A stretch of DNA of 32,481 nt from Eubacteriaceae bacterium (lineage in GTDB: Bacteria; Bacillota; Clostridia; Eubacteriales; Anaerofustaceae), in assembly GCA_009782875.1 (NCBI GenBank), contig WRIE01000038.1, positions 1-32,481 of the forward strand, given 5' to 3'. Below, piece after piece: positions 15,839 through 24,453 of the stretch. Numbering within the stretch: position 1 is the stretch's first letter; the number at the start of each line of letters is the position of its first letter. Both the position numbers and the translations under genes were made by a program. A model generated the notes under the pieces. That model searched no databases and was not told the DNA's origin. It worked only from the letters and a program-made list of their open reading frames with translations.

Positions 15839-17158
15839 AATTATACAGAAGCGAGAGCATTCATCAGCGCAGCATATGTTTTCGGAGAAAAAATCGACTT
15901 GGAAAACATCACCAGGCTAATGGACCGTATGGGAAATCCCCAAAACGGCATTAAGATCGTGCATGTAGCTGGCACAAATGGGAAGGGTTCAACGAGCACG
16001 ATGCTCTCGTATATCCTTCAAGAAGCCGGTTATAAAACCGGGCTTTTCATATCGCCCTATCTCGAGCAATTTGAAGAGCGCATACAGGTGGACAATGTAC
16101 CTGTTAGCAAAGATGATTTGGTTATTGCGGTAACTGAAGTCAAAGAAGCTATTGACGGCATTGTCGCTGACGGGTTTCCCTATCCCAGCGAGTTTGAGGT
16201 AGTCACTGCAGCCGGTTTTTCCCACTTTAGAAGAGCTGCTGTGGATGTTATTGTTTTGGAAGTGGGAATGGGTGGCCGATTTGATGCCACAAATGTAATT
16301 AACAAATCTGACGTTTCGGTTATCACGACAATAGCCCTCGACCATATGCAGTATCTTGGCGACACTGTAGAGCAAATCGCTTTTGAGAAAGCTGGGATAA
16401 TTAAAGATGGCGGAGACGTTTCGGTGTATCCGCTGCTTGCTGGAGGCGTCATTGATGTGATAAAAGAGCAAGCTGCACTGAGAAACGCCACTGTACGCCA
16501 AAATGATCCTGGATCAATCACATTAGTGTCAGCGTCTCCAATTGGCCAGACTTTGCGCTATTCAAACGAAGACTCCCCTTTGGGAGCGTTTGAGTTTGAT
16601 TTGGCTCTGCTGGGCAAGCACCAGTCTATGAATGCCCTTAATGTCCTCACAGCATGCGAAATTTTGAAAATCAAAGGTTTTAATGTCGATTCTGATATAA
16701 TAAAACGCGCTTTGGCAAAAGTAAAGTTCACAGGACGTTTTGAAGTGATGAATTTTGATCCATACATTATAATTGATGGAGGCCACAATATCGAAGGAGT
16801 CACTTCTTTTGTTGAAAACCTGCGGACCTACTTCCCGGGTAAGAAAGTCACCCTTTTCTATGGCATGCTTTCGGACAAGCAGGTTGATGAGTCCGTTGAG
16901 CTGCTCGCGACAGTTTCTACCAAGGCGTATACCTTAACCCCATCTGATGCGCGGGCTGTGCCTGCCAAAGATATGGCAGAATTGTTCACTTCGAAATTCC
17001 CGGAGATTCCTGTGTTACCACTCGAAAGCATTGATGAAATCGGCCAGTATATCGATTTCGATGATACTGATGCGATATATGCATTTACAGGCTCCCTATA
17101 TATGATAGGCGCAGCAAGGACTGAGTTGACTAGATTGATCTCGCTGAACAATAAATAG
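15836..17158 (+). CDS. folC: Folylpolyglutamate synthase / dihydrofolate synthase
   Basis: The 440-residue enzyme adds glutamate to folates (and, in bifunctional members, to dihydropteroate) with ATP. The Mur-ligase fold is complete: P-loop AGTNGKGST (about 45-53), SPYLEQFEERIQ for substrate binding, EVGMGGRFDATN, the LDHMQYLG metal and ATP site, the EKAGIIK segment with the lysine usually carbamylated, and IIDGGHNIEG in the C-terminal ligase domain. Length is normal. In-frame TTG (15833) and ATG (15836) are adjacent; ATG is preferred. No ordinary ribosome-binding site lies directly upstream, only the one across the hairpin. It appears monocistronic, with a hairpin after the stop and a new promoter beyond. 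Confidence 0.95.
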   Translation: MNYTEARAFISAAYVFGEKIDLENITRLMDRMGNPQNGIKIVHVAGTNGKGSTSTMLSYILQEAGYKTGLFISPYLEQFEERIQVDNVPVSKDDLVIAVTEVKEAIDGIVADGFPYPSEFEVVTAAGFSHFRRAAVDVIVLEVGMGGRFDATNVINKSDVSVITTIALDHMQYLGDTVEQIAFEKAGIIKDGGDVSVYPLLAGGVIDVIKEQAALRNATVRQNDPGSITLVSASPIGQTLRYSNEDSPLGAFEFDLALLGKHQSMNALNVLTACEILKIKGFNVDSDIIKRALAKVKFTGRFEVMNFDPYIIIDGGHNIEGVTSFVENLRTYFPGKKVTLFYGMLSDKQVDESVELLATVSTKAYTLTPSDARAVPAKDMAELFTSKFPEIPVLPLESIDEIGQYIDFDDTDAIYAFTGSLYMIGAARTELTRLISLNNK

Positions 17159-17183
17159 CAAGATTTGTGCAAAGTGTTTTGTA

Positions 17184-17215
17184 GAAGAGCCTGTAGATTG
17201 TGTCAACGGCTCTTC
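17184..17215 (+). terminator. Hairpin after folC
   Basis: GAAGAGCC (17184-17191) and GGCTCTTC (17208-17215) form a perfect 8-bp stem with a 16-nt loop. The T tract is weak, so it may act as a partial terminator or a processing site. Confidence 0.5.
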
Positions 17216-17217
17216 AA

Positions 17218-17247
17218 TTGACATATTTTAAGTTTCCTTGCTATTTT
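17218..17247 (+). promoter_or_regulatory. Probable promoter of the racemase gene
   Basis: A perfect TTGACA -35 box (17218-17223) is followed after 18 bp by TATTTT (17242-17247). It lies directly after the folC hairpin and about 60 bp before the racemase start. Confidence 0.5.
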
Positions 17248-17305
17248 GTAATTTAGTTGAAAAAGCAATTTGTTACAATTTAATAATAATTAAGAATGGA
17301 TAGCA

Positions 17306-18352
17306 ATGTACCCAATACTGGAAATTGACAAGTCCATCATCGCAGGAAACACCCGGCGTTTAGTACAGATGTGCAGCCAACACGGAATAGAGGTTACAGC
17401 CGTCACTAAAGTTGTGATGGGTGACGCGGCGATTGCCAGCATTTTTGTTGACAACGGAATTGCGCGGATTGCAGACTCCAGGATTCCGAATTTGGCAAAG
17501 CTGGCAGGGATTAATGCAGAAAAGTGGCTGATTCGGACCCCAATGATAAGCGAAGCGCCCCAGGTAGTAGAGTTGGCTGATGTTAGCTTGAACGCTGAGA
17601 TTTCTGTTCTGCACGCTCTGGACGACTCTGCGAAAAAGCAGTCGAAAATCCATAAAGTAATCCTAATGCTTGACCTTGGAGATTTGCGGGAGGGATATTT
17701 CCGCAAAGAAGAGTTGGAGAGTGTCGCCGGTTTTGTGCAGTCAAGCAGCAACCTGGAATTGTATGGAATTGGGGCAAACCTCGCTTGTCTGAACTTTGCG
17801 CTGCCCGACACTGAGAAAATGGGTGAGCTTTTGGGTATCGCCTCAAAGCTTGGTGTCAATCTAGTAAGCGCAGGAAACTCTGCAAGTTTGGATTTGATGC
17901 TTGCGGGAGGCATGCCTAGCGGCATAAACAATTTGCGGCTGGGCGAGTCTTTGTTGTTTGGCAGGGAAAGAGCCCGCTTCAAGTATCTCGATGGAACTCG
18001 AAATGACGCTTTTATTTTAAAAGCAGAAGTCATTGAACTTAAGGAAAAACCGTCGGCCCCCTGGGGGGAGATCGGGGTTGACAGTTATGGGCGCAAAGCT
18101 GTGTTTGTCGACAAAGGCATTCGAAAACGGGCTATCCTGGCTTTAGGAAAGCAAGATACCGATATTGAGACTATGTGGCCAGTAGATCCTGGCATCGAGA
18201 TAATTGGAGCTTCTGGCGACCATTTGATTGTGGATGTGGCGCAAGCCTGCAGAGATGTGTTTGTAGGGGCAGTTATGCCATTCAGGCTCGGGTATTACGC
18301 GTTGCTGCGAGCATACACGTCACCTTTCGTAAACAGGGTGTATTTGAATTGA
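17306..18352 (+). CDS. orr: PLP-dependent amino-acid racemase, ornithine racemase (Orr) type
   Basis: The 348-residue protein belongs to the alanine-racemase N-terminal-domain family in the branch of clostridial ornithine racemase. It opens with YPILEIDKS, and K35 in VTKVVMGD is the expected PLP Schiff-base lysine. Other family marks are IADSRIPNL, VILMLDLGDLREG, SAGNSASL (phosphate binding), INNLRLGESLLFGRE and RKRAILALGKQD. In amino-acid-fermenting Clostridia, Orr makes D-ornithine for oxidative ornithine degradation, but none of those other genes are present here, so the substrate could be another amino acid. The amino-acid ABC transporter directly downstream may import the substrate. The ribosome-binding site is weak (GGAT, 5 nt before the ATG). 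Confidence 0.82.
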   Translation: MYPILEIDKSIIAGNTRRLVQMCSQHGIEVTAVTKVVMGDAAIASIFVDNGIARIADSRIPNLAKLAGINAEKWLIRTPMISEAPQVVELADVSLNAEISVLHALDDSAKKQSKIHKVILMLDLGDLREGYFRKEELESVAGFVQSSSNLELYGIGANLACLNFALPDTEKMGELLGIASKLGVNLVSAGNSASLDLMLAGGMPSGINNLRLGESLLFGRERARFKYLDGTRNDAFILKAEVIELKEKPSAPWGEIGVDSYGRKAVFVDKGIRKRAILALGKQDTDIETMWPVDPGIEIIGASGDHLIVDVAQACRDVFVGAVMPFRLGYYALLRAYTSPFVNRVYLN

Positions 18353-18375
18353 TGCCAATCCCTGGCATCAGGGAT
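18351..18375 (+). promoter_or_regulatory. Two mutually exclusive hairpins between racemase and transporter genes
   Basis: GATGCCA (18351-18357) pairs perfectly with TGGCATC (18363-18369). ATCCCTG (18358-18364) pairs perfectly with CAGGGAT (18369-18375). The two 7-bp stems overlap, so only one can form. This could switch read-through or RNA processing between orr and the binding-protein gene. Confidence 0.4.
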
Positions 18376-18422
18376 GCACATATTTTCGCAAGAATTGTCC
18401 CATAAAAAGAGGAGGAAAATTT

Positions 18423-19211
18423 ATGTTCAAAAAATTCGTGTCAATCTTTTTAATCGCCATCCTTTGCTGCTCATTTTTAGCAGCTTGCGGAGGCGGTGGA
18501 AACAACAATCAAAATCAAGGACAGGACGAAGCCAGGTCATATCTTGTCGGCACTGACACCACTTTCGCTCCGTTTGAGTTTGAGGACGAAAATGGAAACC
18601 ATACAGGCATTGACATAGTTTTGTTGGAGACCATTGGAGAAGAAATGGGATTTGAAATCGAGTGGAGTATCCTTGGATTCTCCGCTGCTGTTACAGCGCT
18701 TGAAGCCGAACAGGTTGAAGCTGTCATGGCTGGCATGTCAATTACAGAAGAGCGCAAGCTCAAGTATGATTTTACTGACTCATACTATGACGCTGCTGTC
18801 GCAGTCGCTGTAAAGGCAGGATCTGAATACACTTCCCTTGAGGATCTCAGAGGCAAACCCGTTGTTGCCAAAAATGCCACTACAGGTGCCCAATATGCTG
18901 AAGAGGTCGCAGCTGAGTATGAACTGGATATAATCTATGTTGACGAATCTGCAATCATGTACCAATACGTAGAGTCTGACCTAGCTGAAGCATGTTTTGA
19001 AGACTATCCAATAGTCCAGTACGAAATCGGCAGAGGCACTATCAGCTTGGAAGTCGTCAATCAATCAAGCTACTCGTTCCCAACAGCCCTTGCAGTGCTA
19101 AAAGGAAATTCGCCAGAGCTAATTGCCGATTTTAATGAAGGATTGGCAAAGCTTAAAGCAAATGGCGAGTACCGAAGGATCCTAGATTCATTCTTCAACC
19201 CACAAAAATAG
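18423..19211 (+). CDS. Amino-acid ABC transporter, substrate-binding lipoprotein
   Basis: The 262-residue protein has a lipoprotein signal peptide with lipobox LAAC (Cys22), so it is anchored to the outer face of the membrane. After a Gly/Asn/Gln-rich linker, the type-3 solute-binding fold follows: GTDTTFAPFEFEDENGNHTGIDI at the start, GMSITEERKLKYDFTDSYY, and FEDYPIVQYEI toward the end. It binds a polar amino acid; the family includes Gln, Arg, Lys and His binders and I cannot choose among them. GAGGAGG lies just upstream of the ATG. A terminator follows, so it can be made in excess over the permease and ATPase, as is common. Confidence 0.92.
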   Translation: MFKKFVSIFLIAILCCSFLAACGGGGNNNQNQGQDEARSYLVGTDTTFAPFEFEDENGNHTGIDIVLLETIGEEMGFEIEWSILGFSAAVTALEAEQVEAVMAGMSITEERKLKYDFTDSYYDAAVAVAVKAGSEYTSLEDLRGKPVVAKNATTGAQYAEEVAAEYELDIIYVDESAIMYQYVESDLAEACFEDYPIVQYEIGRGTISLEVVNQSSYSFPTALAVLKGNSPELIADFNEGLAKLKANGEYRRILDSFFNPQK

Positions 19212-19240
19212 TTAAGCCTGGCAACTGTGCCAAAACCAAG

Positions 19241-19263
19241 GAGGCGGGAATGTTTCCTGCCTC
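19241..19263 (+). terminator. Terminator after the binding-protein gene
   Basis: GAGGCGGGAA (19241-19250) and TTCCTGCCTC (19254-19263) pair with one G-U, followed by TGCTTTTCC. It probably lowers transcription of the downstream permease and ATPase genes. Confidence 0.6.
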
Positions 19264-19537
19264 TGCTTTTCCCAAACCGTATTAATTGCTCAATCCCAAT
19301 ATTTAGCGTGAATATTCAAGCCAAACAAAATAACGCTGCCAGCTGACAGAGAATGCTATATAGCAGCTTTAGTTGCAGCCTTGCCACCAAAACATGCCTA
19401 CACGGGCAAAAGAGGTTAATATTTGGCCGGCGACAAGCGGAAGCTTCAATCTTATGGCTCTTATAGGTAAAAGCTGTCTGCGAAACCAGATTTGTGAAGA
19501 CAAAACAGCTCAAAAAGCCACAAACAATACTTAATAG
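19264..19537. other. Gap between binding-protein and permease genes
   Basis: No frame with a ribosome-binding site is visible. A weak inverted repeat around AAAGCTGTCT and AAACAGCTC is present. A separate promoter for the permease gene may lie here, but I cannot point to a clear one. Confidence 0.3.
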
Positions 19538-19540
19538 AAA

Positions 19541-19606
19541 GAAGGGCACGTTATTTGCTCCCCCGCTAAGAAACGAGAGGGGGGTGCCCTGCACAGAGAT
19601 TTGATG
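19541..19606 (+). promoter_or_regulatory. Structured region before the permease start codon
   Basis: GAAGGG overlaps an outer stem GGGCAC (19544-19549)/GTGCCC (19584-19589), which encloses CCCCC (19560-19564)/GGGGG (19579-19583). Fourteen nt after the stem, the sequence GATTTGATGAAA contains the ATG. No ordinary ribosome-binding site lies next to the ATG. It resembles the folC element in layout, but the match is looser. Confidence 0.35.
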
Positions 19607-20287
19607 AAAGCGCTCAACTTGTTCACACAGCATTTGCCCACATTCCTCAAAGCTCTAGCAATCACAACATATGTGACTGTGATATCGTTAATTTTTGCCA
19701 CACTCATCGGAATAGTGTTTGGTTTGTTTAAAATATCAAAAAAAAAGCCACTTGTGCTGGCGGCCAATTTTTATTTGTCAATTATACGCGGGACTCCATT
19801 GCTCGTCCAAACACTTTTTATTTACTTCGGGCTTCCCATGGCATTGGGGTTCAGGTGGCCTTGGGCAACTTTTTATTGGCGCTCGCAGCCAATTTTAGCT
19901 GCTATCGTCATTATGAGCCTGAATGCTGGAGCTTACATGACAGAGTTGGTTAGAGGAGGCATTGAGTCAGTAGATCCCGGACAGATGGAGGCGGCTAGAA
20001 GCTTGGGGATGTCTTATGGCCAGGCAATGGTCCAAGTTGTTATGCCCCAAGCGCTTAGAACAATGTTGCCGTCAATTGTAAACCAGTTTATTGTGACGCT
20101 TAAAGACACTTCCCTGCTTTCGATGATCGGCCTTCGCGAGCTTGTCCAAAACGCAAAAATTATTGTAGCAAACAATATGGAAGCCTTAACAATGTATGCA
20201 ATTGTCGGGCTTTTTTACTGGGTAATCGTGACGCTGCTATCATCGGCCGCCTCAAATTTAGAGCGGAGGACGACGTATGGCAAGTAA
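19604..20287 (+). CDS. Amino-acid ABC transporter permease
   Basis: The 227-residue membrane protein has the HisM/GlnP layout: several hydrophobic helices and the cytoplasmic coupling loop [21 protein letters not shown], which contacts the ATPase. [11 protein letters not shown] and [15 protein letters not shown] are standard family motifs. It forms the pore, probably as a homodimer, since no second permease gene is present. ATG 19604 is preferred over the TTG directly before it. Its 3' end overlaps the ATPase gene by 11 bp, so the two are translationally coupled. Confidence 0.93.
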   Translation: MKALNLFTQHLPTFLKALAITTYVTVISLIFATLIGIVFGLFKISKKKPLVLAANFYLSIIRGTPLLVQTLFIYFGLPMALGFRWPWATFYWRSQPILAAIVIMSLNAGAYMTELVRGGIESVDPGQMEAARSLGMSYGQAMVQVVMPQALRTMLPSIVNQFIVTLKDTSLLSMIGLRELVQNAKIIVANNMEALTMYAIVGLFYWVIVTLLSSAASNLERRTTYGK

Positions 20288-21008
20288 AATCATTGTAAAG
20301 AACCTGAAAAAAGCATTTGGACCGCTTGAAGTAATAAAAGACATGTCGCTTGAAGTTGAGGACCGGGAAGTGGTTGTTGTCATTGGACCTTCCGGATCGG
20401 GCAAATCCACATTTTTGCGTTGCCTGAATAGGCTTGAGAGCATTGATGGCGGAACTGTGATCATTGATGGATTTGACTTGACCGACAAATCGGTCGACAT
20501 CAACAAGGTCAGGCGAAATATTGGCATGGTATTCCAGCACTTTAACCTTTTCCCGCATAAAACAGCTCTGGGGAATGTTATGCTAGCGCCAATTACTCTA
20601 GGGATTCTAAGCAAAACCCAGGCAACCGAACGAGGGTTGGAGATGCTCCGCAAAGTAGGATTATCTGATAAAGCCAATGTGTATCCAGCCCAACTGTCGG
20701 GAGGGCAAAAGCAGAGGGTAGCCATTGCCAGGTCACTAGCCCTGAATCCGGATGTTATGCTCTTTGATGAGCCAACAAGCGCACTGGACCCTGAAATGGT
20801 CAGTGAAGTGTTGGCAGTCATGAAAGAGCTTGCCAATGGCGGCATGACTATGGTTGTCGTGACCCATGAGATGGGGTTTGCACGTGAAGTTGGCGACAGG
20901 GTTATTTTCATGGACGGTGGCTATATAGTGGAGGAGGGCTCTCCAGAGGAGCTAATCAGAAATCCCAAAGAGCCAAGGACAATAGATTTTTTGAGAAAAG
21001 TCCTGTAA
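20277..21008 (+). CDS. Amino-acid ABC transporter ATP-binding protein
   Basis: The 243-residue ATPase has Walker [10 protein letters not shown] (about 37-45), Q-loop [10 protein letters not shown], signature LSGGQKQR, Walker [13 protein letters not shown] and switch [13 protein letters not shown]. It is the GlnQ/ArtP type and drives uptake together with the lipoprotein and permease encoded upstream. The start overlaps the permease gene, with GCGGAGG directly before it. Length and motifs are complete. Confidence 0.95.
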   Translation: MASKIIVKNLKKAFGPLEVIKDMSLEVEDREVVVVIGPSGSGKSTFLRCLNRLESIDGGTVIIDGFDLTDKSVDINKVRRNIGMVFQHFNLFPHKTALGNVMLAPITLGILSKTQATERGLEMLRKVGLSDKANVYPAQLSGGQKQRVAIARSLALNPDVMLFDEPTSALDPEMVSEVLAVMKELANGGMTMVVVTHEMGFAREVGDRVIFMDGGYIVEEGSPEELIRNPKEPRTIDFLRKVL

Positions 21009-21380
21009 GCTTGCATTCCAAGCGTTGTGGCAATCCTGTGCTAGACATTGGAATTGCATTATTCTTTTTCTGCAAGGCTGGAGATAATGCCCGTTGGCTC
21101 TGTATACTTAATAAAAAATGCTGCAAAAGCTTTGCAACATGCCTCTGCAGCACCCTTTTGCGCCAAGGCGCGTATTGATGTGTATGCTGGTCTTTTTTTC
21201 TTGTTAAAGATAGATATTATCAGATTATGGTATCAAGCTCTGGAATAATGGCTGTGGATACGCCTTTTTTTTTTTGCAAATTTCACTGTGGCTAAAATCC
21301 TGCCCTATTTGTTGCAGATCTTGTATGCCAAAGTTAATTACGTTAAAATTACTAAGCCAATTAAGCGTTGGCGCAGTTGG
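21009..21380. other. Convergent intergenic region
   Basis: This lies between the ATPase gene (plus) and the AIM24 gene (minus). It contains a nested hairpin TGCTGC...GCAGCA with an inner TGCAAA/TTTGCA around 21119-21153, a run of eleven T near 21266 and a GCCAA/TTGGC hairpin near 21357. These probably serve as terminators. The frame at 21048 has no ribosome-binding site and looks spurious. Confidence 0.4.
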
Positions 21381-22064
21381 TTAGTTCTTGCCAGCAATCA
21401 TATATGGGGCGATTTGTGATGCAAATCCTGATAAAGTCATTGTCTGGAGAACAACTCGGCCAGGTCCTGTCACTCTTGTGTTGAATAGCCCTTCTCCACC
21501 GAAAAGCACATTTGCCGCGCCTTTGACTTGCTCAACATCAATTGAGCATGTATGGTCCATAACGGCTATGTTTCCAGTGTTCACTAGCAATGACTGTCTT
21601 GGAGCCAGATCATATTCGATCGCATAACCGTCGATTTCAACAAAAACAAGGCCGTTTCCAGACAGTTTTTGCATAATAAAGCCCTCGCCCCCAAAGAAAC
21701 CAGCCCCAAACTTTTTTTGGAAGAATACAGAAAGATCGACACCCATGGTTGCAGCTAAAAAAGCAGATTTTTGGCAAATAATTGGATCCGATGGCGTAAC
21801 TTCATAAGCCCTGATAGAGCCGGTGAAACTAGATGCCATAGCAATCATCCCATCCGAGCCTTCAGCTGTGTAAACATTCTGGAACATTGACTCTCCAGCA
21901 ACCAGCCTCCCAAATGCCTTGCCAATGCCGCCTCCAGCATTTGTCTCCATTTTCAAGTTTGGCGTCATCCATGACATTGCGCCCCGCTGTGTTTTTATCG
22001 ATTCCCCTTTTGCAAGCTCGACGATAGCTACAGGCATAGGCTCTCCTACAATTTTGTACTCCAT
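21381..22064 (-). CDS. AIM24 / TIGR00266 family protein
   Basis: The 227-residue protein belongs to the AIM24 family (beta-rich TRAP-like fold). The Gly-rich block NAGGGIGKAFGRLVAGESMF, the segment AGFFGGEGFIMQKLSGNG and the ending FNTRVTGPGRVVLQTM are typical. The biochemical role is unknown; fungal AIM24 affects the mitochondrial inner membrane, and bacterial copies are often found by SPFH genes, as here. GGAGGTG lies 5 nt before ATG 22064, so the longer open frame upstream is not used. It is the last gene of an apparent operon nfeD, slipin, slipin, AIM24, beginning 13 bp after the preceding stop. Confidence 0.85.
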   Translation of the reverse strand: MEYKIVGEPMPVAIVELAKGESIKTQRGAMSWMTPNLKMETNAGGGIGKAFGRLVAGESMFQNVYTAEGSDGMIAMASSFTGSIRAYEVTPSDPIICQKSAFLAATMGVDLSVFFQKKFGAGFFGGEGFIMQKLSGNGLVFVEIDGYAIEYDLAPRQSLLVNTGNIAVMDHTCSIDVEQVKGAANVLFGGEGLFNTRVTGPGRVVLQTMTLSGFASQIAPYMIAGKN

Positions 22065-22077
22065 TAGCACCTCCAAA

Positions 22078-23010
22078 TTATGTATCGATATCTCCTGATG
22101 CTTGTGGATCAGGAGTGCATAAAACACTGCCCACAGAACTGGCAAGGCCAGCGATTGCTTGCAGCTCGCTTGGTATGATTATCTTCGTTGCCCGCCCGCC
22201 AGCAACTTTAACGAGGGATTCCAACCCTTTTATTGCGACTACCAACTCATTTGGCCCGGCGTCTTTGAGCATCGCAAGGCCCTTCGCCTGGGCTTCGTTT
22301 ATTGAAAGGATAGCTTGGGCTTCCCCAAGGGCAATTCTAACCCTTTGTTCCCTTGCAGCGTCAGACTTGAGGATTGTAGCTTCTTTTTCCCCTTCAGCCA
22401 AGAGTATAGCTGCTTGCTTCTCACCTTCTGCCAGCAGGATAGACTCCCTTTTTTCTCTTTCTGCCCTCATTTGCCTTTCCATGGCTGCTCGAATGTCTTT
22501 GGGCGGCATGATATTTTGGACTTCAACCCGTACAATCTTGATGCCCCAAGCATCTGAAACCTCATCTAGCATCGTTCTCATTTTCGAGTTGATTAATTCC
22601 CTGGAAGTAAGTGTATCATCAAGCTCAAGTTCTCCAATGATGTTTCGCAAGGTGGTTGCTGTTATTTTTTCAATTGCAGACAAAGGATTGTCAGCCCCAT
22701 AGCAGAACAGTTTTGGGTCTGTAACCATTGCAAACACAACAGTGTCTATCTGCATGGTGACATTGTCTTTTGTAATTACTGGTTGTGGCGGATAATCCAA
22801 GATCCGCTCTTTCAATGATATTTTCCTTGCTACCTTGTCAACAAAAGGCATCTTTAGGTGGATCCCCGGTCCCCAGACTTCCTTGAAAACACCTAAGCGC
22901 TCAACAACATGGGCATGGGCTTGGGGGACTACAGCTACGATGCTTGACATTGCAGTGCTTGACAGCAATATAATCAATGCAATTCCTGATGCATAAAAAA
23001 ACTGTTGCAT
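22078..23010 (-). CDS. SPFH/band 7 (slipin-type) membrane protein, second of a tandem pair
   Basis: The 310-residue protein has one N-terminal membrane helix (about 5-30) followed by an SPFH domain starting VVPQAHAHVVERLGVFKEVWGPG. A charged helical region (about 180-250) holds the AEGEKQAAILLAEGEKEATIL heptads that drive oligomerisation. SPFH proteins form large rings in membrane microdomains and commonly work with an NfeD partner, encoded in this cluster. GGAGGAG lies 5 nt before ATG 23010. It is closely related along its length to the next gene upstream, so the pair arose by duplication. Confidence 0.9.
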   Translation of the reverse strand: MQQFFYASGIALIILLSSTAMSSIVAVVPQAHAHVVERLGVFKEVWGPGIHLKMPFVDKVARKISLKERILDYPPQPVITKDNVTMQIDTVVFAMVTDPKLFCYGADNPLSAIEKITATTLRNIIGELELDDTLTSRELINSKMRTMLDEVSDAWGIKIVRVEVQNIMPPKDIRAAMERQMRAEREKRESILLAEGEKQAAILLAEGEKEATILKSDAAREQRVRIALGEAQAILSINEAQAKGLAMLKDAGPNELVVAIKGLESLVKVAGGRATKIIIPSELQAIAGLASSVGSVLCTPDPQASGDIDT

Positions 23011-23054
23011 AGAATCTCCTCCGGTTTTAAAATGTCTTCTTTGGATAATACATA

Positions 23055-23969
23055 TCACTCTGTATTTTGGGGATCTGGTGTTTTTGCTACAGGGCTTGTT
23101 GTGCTTGCCAAACCAGCGATTGCTTGCAACCTGCTGGGTATGATCATTTTTGTGGCGTGCCCGTCAGCGACTTTCTCTAAGGCTTCCAAGCCTTTTAGAG
23201 CTACAATATATTGGTCTGGCTCAGCGTTTTTCAGCATCAAAAGAGTGCTAGCTTGCGCTTCGCTCACTGCAAGTATAGCTTCCGCTTCGCCAAATGCTTG
23301 CCTTATGGTTTGCTCCTTTATAGCCTCGGCTCGCAGTATTGTAGCTTCCTTTTCGCCTTCTGCTTGCAATATTGCCGATTGCTTCTCCCCTTCTGCCCTT
23401 AGGATTGACTCGCGCTTTTCCCTTTCAGCCTTCATTTGCTTTTCCATAGCTGTCTGGATATCCAGTGGCGGCAGGATGTTTTCGACTTCTACACGGACAA
23501 CCTTGATTCCCCAAGGACCAGAAATTTCATCTAAAACAACCCTCATTTTTGAGTTGATAAATTCCCTGGAGGTAAGTGTCTCGTCCAGCTCTAAATCACC
23601 AATAATGTTGCGCAATGTGGTGACTGTCAAGATCTCGATAGCTAGCAGCGGATCGTCTGCCCCGTAGCTGTACAGCTTTGGGTCAGTCACCATAAAGTAC
23701 ACGATAGAATCAATTTGCATAGTGATGTTGTCTTTAGTTATCACTGGCTGGGGGTCATTATCTAGAATTTGTTCTTTTAGTGAGATTTTGTTGGCTACCC
23801 TGTCGATAAAAGGTGCTTTCAAATGGACTCCGGATCCCCAGACTTCTTTGTAGACTCCAAGGCGCTCAACGACATATGCGTTTGCTTGGGGGACTACTTT
23901 GATCATGCTGGCAGCAAAGAAAGCGGCCAACAAAATGAATGTGATTACGACGACGACAAAAATATCTAT
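23055..23969 (-). CDS. SPFH/band 7 (slipin-type) membrane protein, first of the tandem pair, probable ATA start
   Basis: From the ATA at 23969 the protein has about 304 residues: a membrane helix DIFVVVVITFILLAAFFAAS, then the SPFH domain (VVPQANAYVVERLGVYKEVW) and charged heptads (RAEGEKQSAILQAEGEKEATIL). The start is unusual. A strong GGAGG lies at 23980-23976, but no in-frame ATG, GTG or TTG exists between it and a TTG at 23933, which would remove half of the membrane helix. The in-frame ATA six bases after GGAGG has ideal spacing; an ATT at 23963 is the other choice. An in-frame TAA at 23993 rules out a start farther upstream. Confidence 0.85.
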   Translation of the reverse strand: MDIFVVVVITFILLAAFFAASMIKVVPQANAYVVERLGVYKEVWGSGVHLKAPFIDRVANKISLKEQILDNDPQPVITKDNITMQIDSIVYFMVTDPKLYSYGADDPLLAIEILTVTTLRNIIGDLELDETLTSREFINSKMRVVLDEISGPWGIKVVRVEVENILPPLDIQTAMEKQMKAEREKRESILRAEGEKQSAILQAEGEKEATILRAEAIKEQTIRQAFGEAEAILAVSEAQASTLLMLKNAEPDQYIVALKGLEALEKVADGHATKMIIPSRLQAIAGLASTTSPVAKTPDPQNTE

Positions 23970-24015
23970 ATCACACCTCCAACTCCAACTTTATTTAGCA
24001 TGGTCTAATTCAAAA

Positions 24016-24453
24016 CTATACAGGCAGCTTTCTCACAACGAGTTTGACCCCCTCTATCGCTTCGATTTGAACCTTTTCTTTCTCTTTTATATATTCACCC
24101 GGCACGGCTATCGAGCTCCAAACCTTGCCGTCAATTTTGACGCTCCCTGGCTCAAAATCATTAAACCAGTCTAATGCGACTCCTGTTTTGCCAATTAGCG
24201 CATCCACATTGGTTTTTTGCTCCCCCACCTTCATAGCCCGTTTTAGGAATGGGGCGGTAAACAGCAATAAAATAACAGATACGGCTATGAACACCAGCAC
24301 TTGTATGGTATCGTCAAATCCAAGCAAACAGCATGCAAGCCCGCCTGCCCCGCCAATAGCAAACCAAATAGTTGACAAGCTGATTGTAGGTATTTCTAAC
24401 AATACACAAATGATGATTACTGCTATCCAAAATAATAGGCCAATATTGTTCAT
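24016..24453 (-). CDS. NfeD family membrane protein
   Basis: The 145-residue protein is a short NfeD: two to three membrane helices in residues 5-75 (FWIAVIIICVLLEI and LVFIAVSVILLLF), then an OB-fold domain (about 85-145) with LIGKTGVALDWFNDFEPGSVKIDGKVW. Short NfeD proteins bind SPFH proteins through the OB fold and are thought to help organise membrane microdomains. The family's protease domain is absent, as in most short forms. The ATG follows AAGGGGATG. It heads the minus-strand cluster and is followed after 46 bp by the first slipin gene. Confidence 0.88.
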   Translation of the reverse strand: MNNIGLLFWIAVIIICVLLEIPTISLSTIWFAIGGAGGLACCLLGFDDTIQVLVFIAVSVILLLFTAPFLKRAMKVGEQKTNVDALIGKTGVALDWFNDFEPGSVKIDGKVWSSIAVPGEYIKEKEKVQIEAIEGVKLVVRKLPV

